A DNA stretch of 64,000 bases from Prunus persica. Lineage: Eukaryota; Streptophyta; Magnoliopsida; Rosales; Rosaceae. How positions within the stretch are numbered: position 1 is the first letter of the stretch; each line of letters starts with the position of its first letter. A program made the position numbers and the translations under genes. The notes below the pieces were generated by a model that worked only from the letters and a program-made list of their open reading frames with translations, had not been told where the DNA came from and searched no databases. Of the stretch, positions 11,445 to 24,839 are shown one piece after another. The stretch spans positions 4,569,655-4,633,654 of the forward strand of contig NC_034012.1 of assembly GCF_000346465.2 (NCBI RefSeq), in the 5' to 3' direction.

Positions 11445-14400
11445 ATGCTGACGAAATTCGAGACCAAGAGTAATCGAGTGAAGGGGCTGAGCTTTCACAG
11501 CAAGAGGCCATGGATCTTGGCCAGTCTCCACAGCGGTGTGATCCAGCTCTGGGATTACCGGATGGGCACTCTCATCGACCGTTTTGACGAGCACGATGGC
11601 CCTGTACGTGGTGTCCATTTCCACACCTCTCAGCCGCTTTTCGTCTCTGGAGGTATAACATCAAAATTCAAAATTTTTTGTTTTCTGTTGGTTCATTCCG
11701 TGTTACCGTCTGAAAATTTCAGCACTTGATTTCTTGTTTTCACGGTGTGCTTAGATTTGATATGAAATTAGTATATTGCATGTTATTCTGCCATGTTAGT
11801 TTTGTGCAATATTATGTGTCACCTTCTTGCACATCACCCGTTGCATTCATTAGAAATGTTAGTTTATTAGGTTCTTCTTTATGCCGTGTAGAAACAGTCA
11901 GATCTAGAATATTCACCCATATATTTCTTAATCTTAAATATGGTACCTGTGTTTTTCCAAGTTCTATCAAGCTGAGAAGAATATTACTTGTTTGTAAGTT
12001 TTATTTTATTACATGATGGCGCTGCTGACTCCGAAGAGATCCTCGAAGGAAGTAATTTATTGTGTAAGCTTAAATGGCAGGGGATGATTACAAGATCAAG
12101 GTGTGGAATTACAAGCTGCATAGGTGTTTGTTTACACTTCTTGGACACCTTGATTACATACGCACCGTTCAATTCCATCATGAGTACCCATGGATTGTCA
12201 GTGCTAGCGATGATCAGACAATCAGAATATGGAATTGGCAGTCCCGAACTTGTATTTCTGTGCTCACTGGACACAACCATTACGTCATGTGTGCCTTATT
12301 CCATCCAAAGGAGGATCTTGTTGTCTCAGCATCCTTGGATCAAACTGTTCGTGTTTGGGATATTGGTGCCCTCAGGAAAAAGACGGTTGCCCCTGCAGAT
12401 GACATCCTGCGCCTGAGTCAGATGAATGCAGATTTCTTTGGTGGAGTTGATGCTGTTGTGAAGTATGTCTTGGAAGGTCATGATCGGGGTGTTAATTGGG
12501 CATCATTCCATCCCACACTCCCTCTGATCGTCTCTGGAGCAGACGATCGACAAGTGAAACTCTGGCGAATGAATGGTATGCCTTTTTTCTTCTGTTTCAG
12601 GTGTCCTGTGAAATAAACATTCTAATAAGTATGCACCTCCAAAGATTTTTTTTTAACAAGAAACAAAAATGTGTATGGATCTGCTTCTTGTTTTCAAGTA
12701 TCAAAAGTAGGCTAGAATACTTGAATGAAATTTTGTTATTTAATTTTTCTTTTTTGTAAAAGCTAAATCCAACTCTGGTAAGAATATTTAAATATAATTA
12801 TTTATTTAATTATGTTCATGATGCCAAACACAACATATGTTAGGAAACTAGGTATTTAAAGACTAATTTTTTAGCTTTTAATCATCCTACTGAAGATCTG
12901 CCTTTCTGTTGCAAGTTGCGACCATGTACACGATATAGTAACCTCAAAAACACTTAACATTTTCTCTTATTTTCTCGTTTTTATTGGTAACCCATTAGGG
13001 TAAATTGTTTCATGTTGTTGAAGAGAGGGAAATAGATTAGTTTTTAGCTCCCAAATTGTCATTTAACTTAATTTTCTATTATTGTTCTGTCAAATACCAG
13101 ACATCTGTTGGTAATTTTGTACATTCCTTTTATTAATAAAGCCTTGTTTCGTAAAAGTTAATTCATGGCCTGTTCTGTAGCACTGAAGAAAGCCACATAA
13201 TTGCTTTTGTACGTGTGCTTATATATTTCTTGGTAAATATTATGTGCATATACATTGGACAATTAAGCTCTTTTTGGTCTAACTTTTAAAAGTAAAAAAT
13301 AAAAACTCTTCTAGTGTGTGCACTTTAGAAAGAAGGAAATATTAGAGCTACAGAAATCTGTTTAGTAATAATAGTCACCTGTTGATCTTTCCAATTTCAG
13401 ATACAAAGGCTTGGGAGGTGGACACCTTAAGGGGGCACATGAACAATGTATCATGTGTTTTATTCCATGCAAGGCAGGATATTATTGTGTCCAATTCAGA
13501 GGATAGAAGCATCCGAGTCTGGGATGCCACAAAACGGACTGGTCTTCAGACATTTCGTAGAGAGCATGATAGGTTCTGGATTCTTGCAGCACATCCTGAA
13601 ATGAACCTTTTGGCTGCTGGTCATGATAGTGGCATGATCGTCTTTAAATTGGAGAGAGAACGTCCTGCCTTTTCTGTTAGTGGTGATTCAATGTTCTATG
13701 TTAAAGATCGTTTTCTCCGCTTCTTTGAGTTCTCTACCCAGAGAGACACTCAGGTTATCCCTATTCGAAGGCCTGGTTCTTCCACCTTGAATCAAGGGGC
13801 TAAAACACTATCTTATAGCCCTACAGAAAATGCTGTTTTGATATGTTCAGAAACGGAAGGGGGTTCTTATGAGCTATACATTATACCCAAAGATAGCTTT
13901 GGCCGGGGTGATATTGTGCAGGAGGCAAAAAGAGGAATTGGAGGGCCAGCCGTGTTCGTGGCTAGGAATAGGTTTGCAGTGCTTGAAAAGAGCAGCAATC
14001 AAGTTATAGTTAAGAACCTTAAAAATGAGATTGTCAAGAAGAGTGCCCTACCTATTATTGCTGATGCAATATTTTATGCTGGAACTGGAAACTTGCTTTG
14101 CAGGGCAGAGGACAGAGTTATTATTTTTGACCTGCAGCAGAGAATTATTCTTGGGGAGCTTCAAACTCCTTTCGTAAGGTATGTTGTTTGGTCAAACGAT
14201 ATGGAAAGCATTGCTTTGCTGAGCAAACATTCTATTGTGATAGCCAACAAGAAGCTTGTGCATCAGTGCACTCTCCATGAGACAATTCGTGTAAAGAGTG
14301 GAGCTTGGGATGACAATGGCGTTTTCATATACACAACCTTGAACCACATCAAATACTGCCTTCCCAATGGGGACAACGGAATCATCAGGACCCTAGATGT

Positions 14401-16351
14401 TCCAGTATATATAACAAAAGTGTATGGAAGCACCATCCATTGCTTGGATCGAGATGGGAAGAACTGTGCCATTGTTGTTGATGCAACAGAATATGTTTTC
14501 AAGCTATCCTTACTGAAGAAGAGGTATGACCAGGTTATGAGCATGATTAAGAGCTCTGAGCTCTGTGGCCAGGCCATGATTGCATATCTACAGCAGAAAG
14601 GTTTCCCTGAGGTTGCCCTTCATTTTGTGAAGGATGAAAGGACTCGCTTCAACTTGGCACTAGGGAGTGGAAACATCCAGATTGCTGTTGCTTCTGCCAA
14701 GGAAATTGATGAGAAAGATCACTGGTATCGTTTGGGAGTGGAGGCCCTTCGCCAGGGTAATGCAGGCATTGTAGAATATGCGTATCAGAAGACAAAGAAT
14801 TTTGAGAGGCTATCATTCCTCTATCTTGTGACTGGAAACTTGGATAAATTGTCCAAAATGCTGAAAATTGCTGAAGTCAAGAATGATGTGATGGGTCAAT
14901 TCCACAATGCTCTATATTTGGGTGACATCAGAGAGCGTGTTAAGATATTGGAGAATGCTGGTCATTTACCCCTTGCTTATAGCACAGCTGTAATTCATGG
15001 CCTCCATGATATTGCAGAACGTTTGGCAGCTGAACTGGGAGATAATGTTCCGATTTTACCCAAGGGGAAATCTCCATCTCTTTTGATGCCTCCAACCCCA
15101 ATCATCTGTGGTGGAGATTGGCCCTTGTTGAGGGTTATGAGAGGAATATTTGAGGGTGGTCTTGATAATGTGGGCCGGAATGCAGAGGAAGAGTATGAAG
15201 AGGCTACAGATGCTGATTGGGGAGAGGATTTGGATATTGTTGACGTGGAAAACATTCCAAATGGAGACATCAGTGCAGTGCTGGAGGATGAGGAAGAACA
15301 TGAGGAAAATGAGGAGGGAGGATGGGATCTTGAAGATCTTGAACTTCCACCTGAGATTGATACTCCCAAAACTGCAAGTAATGCCCGTTCTTCTGTGTTT
15401 GTTGCCCCAACTCCTGGTATGCCTGTAAGTCAAATTTGGACCCAGAAGTCATCTCTTGCTGCTGAACATGCAGCGGCTGGGAATTTCGATATTGCAATGC
15501 GTTTGTTGAACCGGCAGCTGGGTATAAAGAACTTTGCTCCCCTAAGACAATTGTTTCTTGACTTACACATGGGCAGTCATACGTATCTACGTGCCTTCTC
15601 ATCAGCTCCTGTGATCTCTGTGGCTGTTGAGAGGGGATGGAGTGAGTCAGCTACTCCTAATGTTAGGGGTCCTCCTGCTCTTGTGTTTAAATTCTCAGAG
15701 CTGGAAGAGAAGCTTAAGGCGGGTTACAAGGCCACAACTACGGGGAAATTTACAGAGGCTTTACGACTTCTCCTTGGTATTCTGCATACTATTCCTTTGA
15801 TTGTAGTTGATTCAAGGAGAGAGGTTGATGAAGTAAAAGAATTAATTATCATTGTGAAGGAGTATGTTCTGGGTTTGAAGATGGAGCTTAAGAGGAGGGA
15901 ACTTAAGGACAATCCCGTTCGCCAACAGGAGCTAGCAGCTTACTTCACCCACTGTAACCTTCAGATGCCTCACTTGAGACTTGCATTACTGAATGCCATG
16001 AGTGTTTGCTTTAAGGCTGGTAATCTCAACACAGCAGCCAACTTTGCCAGGCGACTTTTGGAGACCAATCCCACCACTGAAAACCATGCAAAGACTGCAA
16101 GACAAGTCCTCCAGGCTGCCGAGAAGAACATGAATGATGCAACCCAGCTAAATTATGATTTCAGAAATCCATTTGTGGTTTGTGGTGCAACATATGTGCC
16201 TATTTACCGTGGGCAGAAGGATGTTTCATGCCCGTACTGCAGTTCTCGGTTTGTTCTGGCCCAGGAAGGGCAGCTCTGTACTGTTTGTGATCTTGCAGTG
16301 GTTGGAGCGGATGCATCTGGGTTGCTTTGTTCTCCTACCCAGATAAGATGA
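11445..16351 (+). CDS. alpha-COP: Coatomer subunit alpha (alpha-COP), 1217 aa
   Basis: This is the largest subunit of the COPI coat, which carries retrograde Golgi-to-ER cargo and recognises KKxx signals through its WD40 propeller. Three coding exons join in phase: 11445-11652, 12081-12575 and 13401-16351 (3654 nt). The start [18 protein letters not shown] is the canonical plant alpha-COP N-terminus. Residues ~1-300 contain WD40 repeats ([60 protein letters not shown]). A WD-associated helical region follows. An acidic linker ([20 protein letters not shown]) lies near residue 855. The C-terminal COPI_C domain ends with a Cys-rich CPYC...CTVC segment. Length matches the Arabidopsis protein almost exactly. 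Other open frames inside the last exon are shadows. Confidence 0.97.
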
Positions 16352-16965
16352 TCTCCTGCTGCTCGAGTAGGAGCAATTTTTCAACCTTCAGCTACACTAC
16401 AACAACGGTTATGTTAGTTTCCTCATCTCCTTGAGCAGGGTTTCCATTTTAAACAAAGGGATTTGATTAGGTTGTGCTTCTCTTGTATTTCTATTTCAAA
16501 TTTTATTGCAAGGTTCATGATAATGGTTTTCACTGTAATGAACAGGTTAAGGATTTTGATCTAGGTGATTCTTGTGTCTTTTGAGAATAAACAAATTAGA
16601 TTGAGCTGGCAAATTAATTGCTTTTCCCGAAATGTGTAACTTTGAAATTTCATATATTGTAGACAGCAACACTTTCCTGTTAAATTTTCTTCTCGAATTC
16701 CATCATGAGAAATGCAAGCTGAGCTGACAGGGTTTTAAATATACTGTGTTTTAATTTTATTTCATGGGGGTGCCCGAGTAGTTTTGCGTTAATCTTCACT
16801 CATTCTTCTTGTTACAATTTATTTTTCCACATAGCTTTACAACGCAGTACATTGTAGTATGTACTCTGATATGCCCTTTTCTCAAATGAGGCACTGTCTC
16901 AAAATCAAAACAAACTAATATTGGTAAGATTTCCTACATTACATCACTATTGACCAGTCGATGAG
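16352..16965. other. Convergent intergenic region (alpha-COP and WAK 3' ends)
   Basis: Two genes end tail to tail here. The alpha-COP 3' UTR probably occupies the first 200-300 bases, and the WAK 3' UTR the last ~100. No other gene is visible. Confidence 0.6.
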
Positions 16966-19432
16966 CTATCGCCCGTTGTGTCGCATTAACATTTTGATTT
17001 CGATTCGCATGCTGTCGTACACAGTAGTTGCATCAGTAGTTGTACCAGTACTAGAACAATTGTCACCTCTAACAGAAGCCATTGAAGCTGACCCAAGTAA
17101 GTATTCAGTGTCCTCTGGGCCGAAATTGGCCTTTCCCCATGGATGCTTTGCCATAATCATCATCCCCTCCAGCTCCATGGCTATGTGTTTCATGGTAGGC
17201 CTTTCCTCCCTTTTTACCCTTAAACATCTATTTGCAAGATCAGCCACTTTTTTAAGTGTCTCAATATTTCCCTCATTGACTATGTCTTCATCAAGAATTT
17301 GATTCAAGCGACCCTGTTCCACTGAACAAACAAAGAAGCTCGCTAGATTTCTCTCTGCCTCAGGCCTGGCAAAAGAAAGTGCCACTTTGCTTGTTAGTAG
17401 CTCTGCAAGGACAACTCCAAAGCTATACACGTCACTCTTTTCCGTTAGTTGGTTTGAATGGAAGTATTCAGGGTCCAAGTACCCGAGTGTTCCTTGCACT
17501 AATGTAGTTATTTGAGCTTGATCTAGAGGAATCAACCGTGAAGCTCCGAAGTCAGACACTTTTGCTATGTAATTTTCATCTAAGAGTACATTCGTCGTCT
17601 TCACATCTCGGTGTATGATCGGGATGGAAATGGAGGAGTGTAAGTATGCCAGTGCTCCTGCAGTCTCTGCGGCTATCTTCAACCGCAGCTCCCATGAAAG
17701 TAAAGATTCTCTGCATTTGTTGTGAATATGCTCCGACAAAGTCCCGTTGATGATGAACTCGTAAACCAACAATGGCATCGGCGTCTCTAAACAACAACCT
17801 AACAGCCTCACCACATTCCTATGGTTGATTTGAGAAAGAACAATCACCTCGTTAACAAATTGCTCATTCTGAGCGGGGGCACAAATCTTGGACTTTTTTA
17901 TGGCAACCACTTTGTCATCTTCTAGTATTCCTTTGTACACTGTTCCATATCCTCCTTCACCAAGGACTCTGCTTTCATGGTAATTGTTTGTAGCCTTCTC
18001 GAGTTCTTCTGCAGTAAAAATTTTCGTTGTCTGCACAGGTCCTCTGCGACTAGCGAGTTGTTGCTGCAACAAGAAGCCACCATTTTCTTGAAAGTATTTT
18101 TCTTTGAGTTTGATGAACCTCCTTTTCTTCGTTCCCCAATAAGTCCATGAACTTCCAACCAGCAAAACCAACAAGGCTACTGTCATAGCTGCAAATCACA
18201 ACCAGATTTGATTTCATAAGTATTTTGTATAATAATCTACTTAAATAAATATAGGATGCATTTTAACAGTTCACCAGATGTGCATACCCAATGAAATAGT
18301 AAGCAAGTGAATGCCCTTAAAAAGATTGCTGGTGTTGTCTTTGCTGCAACCTGTTCCAGCTTTCATTCCGTCGCCTTTGAAACCTTTTGGACATACACAA
18401 GAATAATTTCCAAGTACGTTTACACACGCTCCTGCACTGCAGGGGTTTGAAATCTGGCACTCGTCGGTATCTGAAAAGAACAGAGGATCCATTTCCATTA
18501 GCAAACACCTAATTAAGGCTCATAATTATCAAATTAGATGTATATAAGAGATCATAATCAGTACCTTGACAACCGTCTGGGAGGTATGGATTTCCTTCAT
18601 AACCTGGCAAACATTCACAAAAATAACCAGACAGATTGAGGGGGTTGACACATGTGCTATTTCCCTTGCATGCATAATCCTGCCTATGTTGAGCTGCATC
18701 ACATGGTTCATCCCCAATTGCCCAGTTGAGAACCATCGGAAGCCGGCTTATAGATTTCAGTTCTTGGAAACTTTTACTAGAGAATGTGAACTGGCCTTCT
18801 TCCACAATGAAGGAGTAGCTGCAGGGGTTGAAGTCCCATATAAATGTATGATTGTAGTAACTACTCATTGTCACGGTACGCACTTGAAGTCCACTTGGGA
18901 TTGAAGTTTGGCAGCACCCAATGCCAGAGCAAGACTCACTAATGCTTCCAAGGCTCTCACAGAAGGTCATGCACCCAGTTATGTACTTTTCTTTGCCCCG
19001 ACCACCTTCGAAGATTGCGTAAGTGTCACAACCAACGGCAATGAACTTGTTTTTGGTGCCGGAGATTGTGTAAGGAGGGAAAAGCTTGAGCCTTGGGGTG
19101 TTGCTGAGTTTTGTGTCTAAAGAACCATCTTGGTCATAGCAATCCCTGGCTACAAATTGCATTATTTGTAACTCACCATTAAGGGATAAGTTGGAAATTG
19201 GGATCCCAGTTCCATTCAAATATGGTGTTGGGGTTTGGTTGGTTTCATTACAATCAATGAAAAATTCATCTCTGAGGTAACAGCCTTTAGCTATGCCAAA
19301 TGGAAATGGAATTGACAAATTTCCACATTGGTTTGGGCAGCCAGGCAAGGCTTGAGCTTCTGCAGCTGCTAATACAACCAATCCCACTAAGAAGAGTTGC
19401 AGAATAATCCCATGTAAGGCCATCCAATCCAA
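16966..19432 (-). CDS. Wall-associated receptor kinase-like protein (WAK), 757 aa
   Basis: Three coding exons on the - strand join in phase: 19432-18565, 18470-18288 and 18188-16966 (2274 nt). The product is a receptor kinase thought to sense pectin or cell-wall fragments at the plasma membrane. The order is: signal peptide (residues ~1-28, ending ..AAAEAQA), a GUB_WAK pectin-binding domain beginning [15 protein letters not shown], an EGF-like module at ~245-289, a calcium-binding EGF module ([11 protein letters not shown]) encoded almost exactly by exon 2, a transmembrane helix at ~352-368, then the kinase. The kinase keeps the glycine loop GEGGYGTV (427-434), Lys448 (VAIKK), HRD with Asp545 and DFG with Asp563, so it looks active and of the RD type. 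No break is seen. Paralogous debris follows at 20-29 kb, so the locus expanded by duplication. Confidence 0.93.
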
Positions 19433-19924
19433 TCAAAGCCAGTGTGTTTCAAGAGGAATGTATCTTCCTCCCCCTCACTACTAATTTGTACGCTCTACTT
19501 TTCCAGTCCAACAAGTTTTCTAAGCCGGCTCTAATTCTTGTTTACCGGTTCACATTCCAAACAAGATGATGACAAAATAAGGACCCATGTCCTTTTATTA
19601 TGTGACAAAGCCAGGACAAATCTACAACAATAATAAAGAAGAAAGCATACATGTTTTTGTTTGTTTTGGGCCGGCCAAAAATCAAATATGCGTACTTGAT
19701 CCTGACTTCAAATTGGTTTTTTTATGTGTTTTTTTTCACTACATGAGAGCTGGAAGGCCTTGGCTTGTAATGGAAAAAGGGTCAAAGGGATGAAAGCTTT
19801 GCCTGCGTGGTTTGACTGTTTTTCTTCACTGGCATTCAGGGGCTTCCAAACCCATATGTATTTGTTTATTGTACATCAAATTTCTGGCTTCAGAAAAATA
19901 CTATAAATAATATTACTTCCAAAC
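19433..19924 (-). other. Upstream region of the WAK gene
   Basis: Non-coding sequence 5' of the WAK start. I recognise no definite regulatory motif or ORF. Confidence 0.4.
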
Positions 19925-20100
19925 ACTAAATGCCAATTATAGATCAATTTCCTTACGTGCTGCTTTTGTCTTCCTCACCTACAATTTCATGCAAATCCTT
20001 TTGACGTAGCAATTAGTCTATGCTGCTGCAAGCAGTTTATGAATTATATATCAGATGGAGAAAATTACAAAAGTAGAAATTGAAGGGATGGAAAATAACA
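19925..20100 (-). pseudogene. Relic of a WAK 3' flank without its coding region
   Basis: The block at 20040-20100 (ATATATCAGATGGA, AAATTACAAAAGTA, AAATTGAA) matches the sequence just downstream of the broken WAK stop at about 24760-24815. The block at 19940-20035 (CAATTTCCTTACGTGCTG, ATGCAAATCCTTTTGA) matches 24371-24480 and, in part, 25960-26010. The kinase-coding part that should lie beside it is absent. I read it as the end of a third, lost WAK copy. Confidence 0.5.
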
Positions 20101-20735
20101 TTAAACTTTATATACATGCTATATATATATAGATTCTTCAAATAATTTTATTTGAGGAACATCCTTTACAGTGTGTTAAGATGAGGAAATTTAAAAATAC
20201 AAAGGATTTCATAAATAACAGAAATTAATATTCTAGAATTTGTAAAGTTTTTTGTTTGGGTGACGGATTTAAAACACGGAATTTAACCTTTATTTGTAAA
20301 GTTATTTTTTTAAAAACTCAATCTCTCTCGGGATTTTAGAAATGACGACTTTTATATGGAATTTAAAGTTGGGATTTAGGATCTCCAAATTCCATATTTT
20401 TTCCCACGCGGAATTTCTAAATTTCTATGTTTTTTTTTAATTCAAACACGGGAATTGGTTTATGTCAATTTAGAAATTCCGACTTTTGTCAAAATCCCAA
20501 GTTTATTTCTCTCATCCAAACGCACCGTTAGGGTATCCTACGAAATTTTTTTCATCTATCTAAATCATCTATTTTTCACATCTTTATTCATAGATATCAT
20601 TGCAAAAAATCATGCAAATTGAAAATCATTAAGGTATCTAATTGAGATCAATAAAATTAATGAACAAGATGCTTCAAGAAATTACTTAAATTTCAATGAT
20701 GTAATTGAGTGATAAAATGATATCGGATTCAAGTT
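20101..20735. other. AT-rich region with degraded repeat
   Basis: Around 20180-20270 there is a block (GAGGAAATTTAAAA, ATTCTAGAATTTGTAAAG, GATGACAGATTTAAA-like) that recurs inside the CACTA element at about 54405-54450 and 54738-54820. 20270-20530 is rich in self-complementary AAATTCC/GGAATTT words, suggesting an old foldback element. No gene is seen. Confidence 0.4.
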
Positions 20736-20879
20736 TTGTCGAGGTCAACAGTTTGACTTTCAATATTGTGGGTCAAAAGTCGAAAGTCTAAAAAAGAAAA
20801 AAGACCACACGTAGAGCCCAAATCTGATTACAACCCGACCCATTGCCTACAGAGAAATTGATTGCGGTTACTACGGCAA

Positions 20880-20993
20880 AAATCCCCAAATCAATTCGAC
20901 AAGAGAGAATCCCTAAACCTAACTCCCAAGACGACGTCGCCGCTCGCACTACCGTAGCCGCCGGGAAACCTCTGTCGAGTTACTAAAGAGAAG
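20880..20993 (+). promoter_or_regulatory. Conserved GC-rich promoter / first-exon candidate, copy A
   Basis: The surroundings are AT-rich, but this block is GC-rich (GACGACGTCGCCGCTCGCAC) and ends in a good donor, AAG|GTAAAC at 20993. Just upstream are CCCTAAACCTAA (telo-box-like) and CCCGACCC words. The same block with the same donor is kept in copy B at 26610-26720. It looks like the leader exon of a spliced transcript, but I cannot find a coding exon after it. Confidence 0.4.
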
Positions 20994-23197
20994 GTAAACA
21001 CTGGATTTTACAATGGATATCTAATTGGTTGAAAATTGCATCTTCATTTCTTGACCCAAAAAAAAAAATTTGCATCTTCATTTTTTTTTCTTTCTATTTC
21101 CATACATCGCACTCTGTAAAATATCAAAGTTTGCATCTTTTTTCAAAAGTTGATCGAAAACATGAAACTACAGAGACAAGACTACCCACTAACACTTCTC
21201 GCATTAATGGCGGACCCAATGTAGGCTGCAATTGCCCCTATTTAAAAAAATATATATATTCACAAGCTTATATAGCCTCACTCCCACTTATTTTGTTGTA
21301 GTAGTAAATGTAGGATTCTAACTCAATATGTTTGAAGAACTGAATTTGATTTTGGCTGGTGGCTGTGTTTAACTTATTTAGAGTATCCGATATCAATCTG
21401 TAAATGAAATGATAGGCATGTAACTAAGATTTGTTTCATGCGAAGATTTAGATTTATGCAATTTGTTTTCATGGTTTTGGATGGGATGAAATGCCTAATA
21501 GAGTGAGAGATAACAGTTGTGAATTATTTCAATGGAGATGTATGAGTACAAGTCGGCAGAGTGATGCAGGCCAATAAAAGAAAAAAAAGAACTTGGGATT
21601 AATCTGAGCCGAGCTTTGTTTCTTTAAACGGTCATGTTAAAATCTTCGGTTCAAGGGTTTTTGGCATTTGAGTTTTGGGGGTAGAGTTGTATGAAAGCTC
21701 CTCTAGTTTTGTTAATCACATGGAGAAGGCTTGGCTAATCACTAAGGTAAATCTTGTTATTGATCTATTTGAAAACTTCATTTTAAATTTTGTCTGGGAT
21801 AAGATTGATTCTCTGGGCTCCAACTTCCAATTATGTAAGTTACCTTCTTAGTGAAGTTTTATCTGTCTCTGGTCCAATACAAGGATACAAGAAGGTTGGC
21901 TCATAAACTTAAATATGTACTGGGAAATGGAATCTTGATCTCTAGTAGCTACTAAAAATTAGTGGAAGAATTATTCCTTCTGTTTAAGCTATCTTCTTTG
22001 AATTTAGTTTTAGGTACCTCCTTCATTATGTCCTCATTTAAAGTTTTCTATTTCAAGATTGGGTCGCATTTATCTTAGGGAAACATATACTTAACTATGT
22101 CCTGGTGACGCGTTTTAGGCATCTAAAAGTTTATGCCAAGAGTTGCCATAGGGTACATCAAAGGGGAAGAACATTACATGAAGTGTCATGTCTTAATTCC
22201 AAATAATAGTGTACACATACAGTTGAGTTGAAAGTGTTTAAACTTCGTTTCTGCTATAATGTATTTGATGTTTGTGTACATACATTTGATTTCTAATGGT
22301 GGTATTGCTATTATGTATTTGATGTTTGGGATTAATTGACCACATGATGCCAAGCTTTTTTTCTTTCTTTATGCACTCATGTTAAAACCCTCGTTTCAAG
22401 CTCCTCTAGTTTTCGTAATCACTTGCAGAGAGCTTGGCTAATATCTAAGGTAGATTTTATTATTGATCCATTTAAAAAAGTCATTTTAAATTTTATGGGG
22501 CTTAGATTGATTTTCTGGGCTCCAGCCTCCAATTATGAGTTTGAATTTCAGTTAAACACTTCGTTTGTATGTATATATGGAAGTTACCTTCTTAGTGAGT
22601 TTTTATCTGTGTATGGTCCAATAGAAGGATACAAGAAGTTAGGGTTATAATCTTAAATATGATCTGGGGGGTGGATGTTGATCCGTATTAACTACTGAAG
22701 TTTAGTGGTAGAATTATTCCTTATGTTTAAGCTATCGTCTATGAATTTAGTTTTAGATACTTCCTTAATTATCTTAGAGGAACAAAAACACTGGTATTGC
22801 AGCAAGGAAAACATATACTTAACCATATATGATTGAGTTGAGCATGTTTAAACTTCACTTCTGCTATCTTCCCTGAGTCTTGCTACAATGCGTTTGATGT
22901 TCATGTGCCCACGCATTGACTTACATTTGCTTTTCGATGGTCGTATTGTTTAGCAGGCAAATCCCTGTGAGTGAGTTGTGGGCAATTACATGCAAGCCAC
23001 AGAGGAGATATTATGGGGTGATTTAGTGTGAATTGCTTATTGGATGGTGACTATTTTATTTTTTCTCCCTTAATTACAACAAAATATGTATTTAAACATT
23101 TATCACAACAATTGTACACCAAATAATATATGTGCCCAACAATTTTCTCAAATTACTAACCAAAATAAAATTTGAAAATTTCATAAATATGGACTCC

Positions 23198-23416
23198 TTA
23201 TGGAAAGAAAGGAGCTGAAAACTGTTTTCGAGTTTTAGCGGCGGTTTTTAGGGACCGTCGGGGAAACACTTTTAGCAGCGCTTTGCGACGATAAAAATCG
23301 CAGCTAAATCTCCTGCGCATAATTGGGACCCTATTTTCGTCACTAAAGGCAGCAAAACCGTCGCACGCCGTAGCCAAAGATCGGGAACCGTCAATTAAAA
23401 GAAGATTAGCTACGTT
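23198..23416. mobile_element. CACTA-type subterminal repeat fragment
   Basis: Words AGCGGCGGTTTT, CTTTGCGACGATAAAAATCG and AAAACCGTCGC in both orientations are the subterminal style of plant En/Spm elements. No ends are preserved. The counterpart at 28983-29160 shows that it predates the duplication. Confidence 0.5.
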
Positions 23417-23499
23417 TTGCTGGTTGAAGTATTTTTCCTTCTGATTTACAGATGCCATTCACTTTCTTTCGACCAGAATACCCCATGCAATTTAGTAAA

Positions 23500-23615
23500 T
23501 CTCGAAACAAGAATTAATTTACCATCTATACAAGTAACATGGTGTATATCTGTGCAAAACCATCGATTAAGCATAAAGAAAAGACTAGATAGAATTGATG
23601 AAGAAAAAAAAAACT
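23500..23615. repeat. Segment with an inverted copy at 29190-29320
   Basis: CATGGTGTATATCTGTGCAA and TTAAGCATAAAGAAAAGACT here match the reverse complement of about 29190-29300 at roughly 85 percent by eye. The two lie in opposite orientation just beyond the ends of copies A and B. An encoded ..LSIKKRLDRID.. peptide is shared in part, but I do not recognise it. Confidence 0.5.
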
Positions 23616-23646
23616 TGGTTTCTTCTTTTGTTTCTTCAGTAACTTA

Positions 23647-23954
23647 GGGCCTGTTTGATAACTATTTCAATTTTAATTTTTAGTTTTCATTTTTGTGCTA
23701 AAGTAGGATAATGAGAGTGAGAATGAGAGTGAGGATGAGAGGGAGGACTAACAAAAGTGAAAACAAAAACTTAAAACTGAAATCCATTTGAAATTGTTTT
23801 CACTTTTGTTACTCCTTCCTCTCATCCTCTCATGTCATCTCCCCTCTCAATCTCATCTCCACTCTTATTCTCACTTCCATTCTCCCTCTTTTTTCTCTAT
23901 ACTCTAGCACAAAAAAATGAAAAATGAAAAATGAAATGGTTATCAAACGGGCCC
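23647..23954. mobile_element. Tourist-like (PIF/Harbinger) MITE, 308 bp
   Basis: Ends are GGGCCTGTTTGATAACTATT and, on the other strand, GGGCCCGTTTGATAACCATT. TTA flanks both sides (23644-23646 and 23955-23957), as expected of PIF/Harbinger target duplications. The interior folds back on itself (GAGTGAGAATGAGAG against CTCTCATCC-type words). No coding capacity. Confidence 0.85.
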
Positions 23955-23959
23955 TTAAC

Positions 23960-24839
23960 TTCTTAAATGTATAGGTAGAGTTTATGTGGCTGCCAAATTA
24001 TAGATGAAGTAGGTGAACTCTGATAGCCTTCTCCTTAAGTGATTGTGAACCCAGAAAGCAAGTTACCTAGTGCGTAAAATGCTTGGGAAGTTATACCAGC
24101 AACGTGTGGAAAACATAAAGTGTAAGTACCAAAAGAATTCAATCAAAGCTGTTTATAGCAACAAATTCGAATTTGCATAAGATATAAAAGATTACATGAT
24201 GCTTGATATAATGTTGGTATAATTAGTCATCTATGCAAAGGCATATGCCGAGGCAAAATACATTAATACCAGCCCCTTCACTATAAAAGAGCATTTGTTC
24301 AACTGCATAGATTGAACGTCAACGTCTCTTACATCTGTCTATGTTTGCAACACTGATATTGTCCCCAGTTGTAGATCAATTTCCTTACGTGCTGTTTTTG
24401 TCTCCCCCACCTACACCTCTGCTACACACCTTAAAATTTCGTACAAATCCTTTTGATGTAGTAATTAGTTACGTTTATGGTCTATGCTGAATGCAGTTTA
24501 CTTGTGTTAACTGGACAACTTCTTGCATGTAAAAGTAATGTTTGTTAGAGGCGACCAGATTCTAAAAGTTCCATAATCTTTTCGGTCTAATTATAAAGAA
24601 TTGGGAGCCGGCCTAACAATTAAAAATAACCAATCAGCACAGGCATATTCATACCATAAGAAAAATCAGCAATAGTATAGTGAGATCTTCCCCTCTCTAT
24701 TTCTGATAAAAACTATATATTTTTCTCATTTCTTAATAGAAACTGTTACTTGATATAATTATATATCAGATGGAACAAATTACAAAAGTACAAATTGAAA
24801 TGATGAAAGATAACAAAGTAATACTTGGGTCTTGATCCA
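23960..24839. other. Intergenic region, 3' side of the broken WAK copy
   Basis: 24371-24480 is a copy of the WAK-associated block at 19940-20035. 24760-24839 is the 3' UTR of the broken WAK gene. I see no gene in the remainder. Confidence 0.5.

Larger units (their letters stand above)
20736..23416. repeat. Duplicated non-coding unit, copy A
   Basis: About 2.7 kb that is collinear with 26480-29171 (copy B). Both begin GTCGAGGTCAACAGTTTGAC and end in a CACTA-like CGACGG-rich fragment. An internal ~400-bp sub-repeat is visible: the block near 21695 (GCTCCTCTAGTTTTGTTAAT, TTGGCTAATCACTAAGGT) recurs near 22400. No ORF over 90 residues and no known protein is seen. Confidence 0.75.

Noticed and set aside
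14995..15602. Several overlapping - strand ORFs of 104-125 aa
   Set aside because: They are shadows of the acidic linker and neighbouring part of the alpha-COP coding exon.
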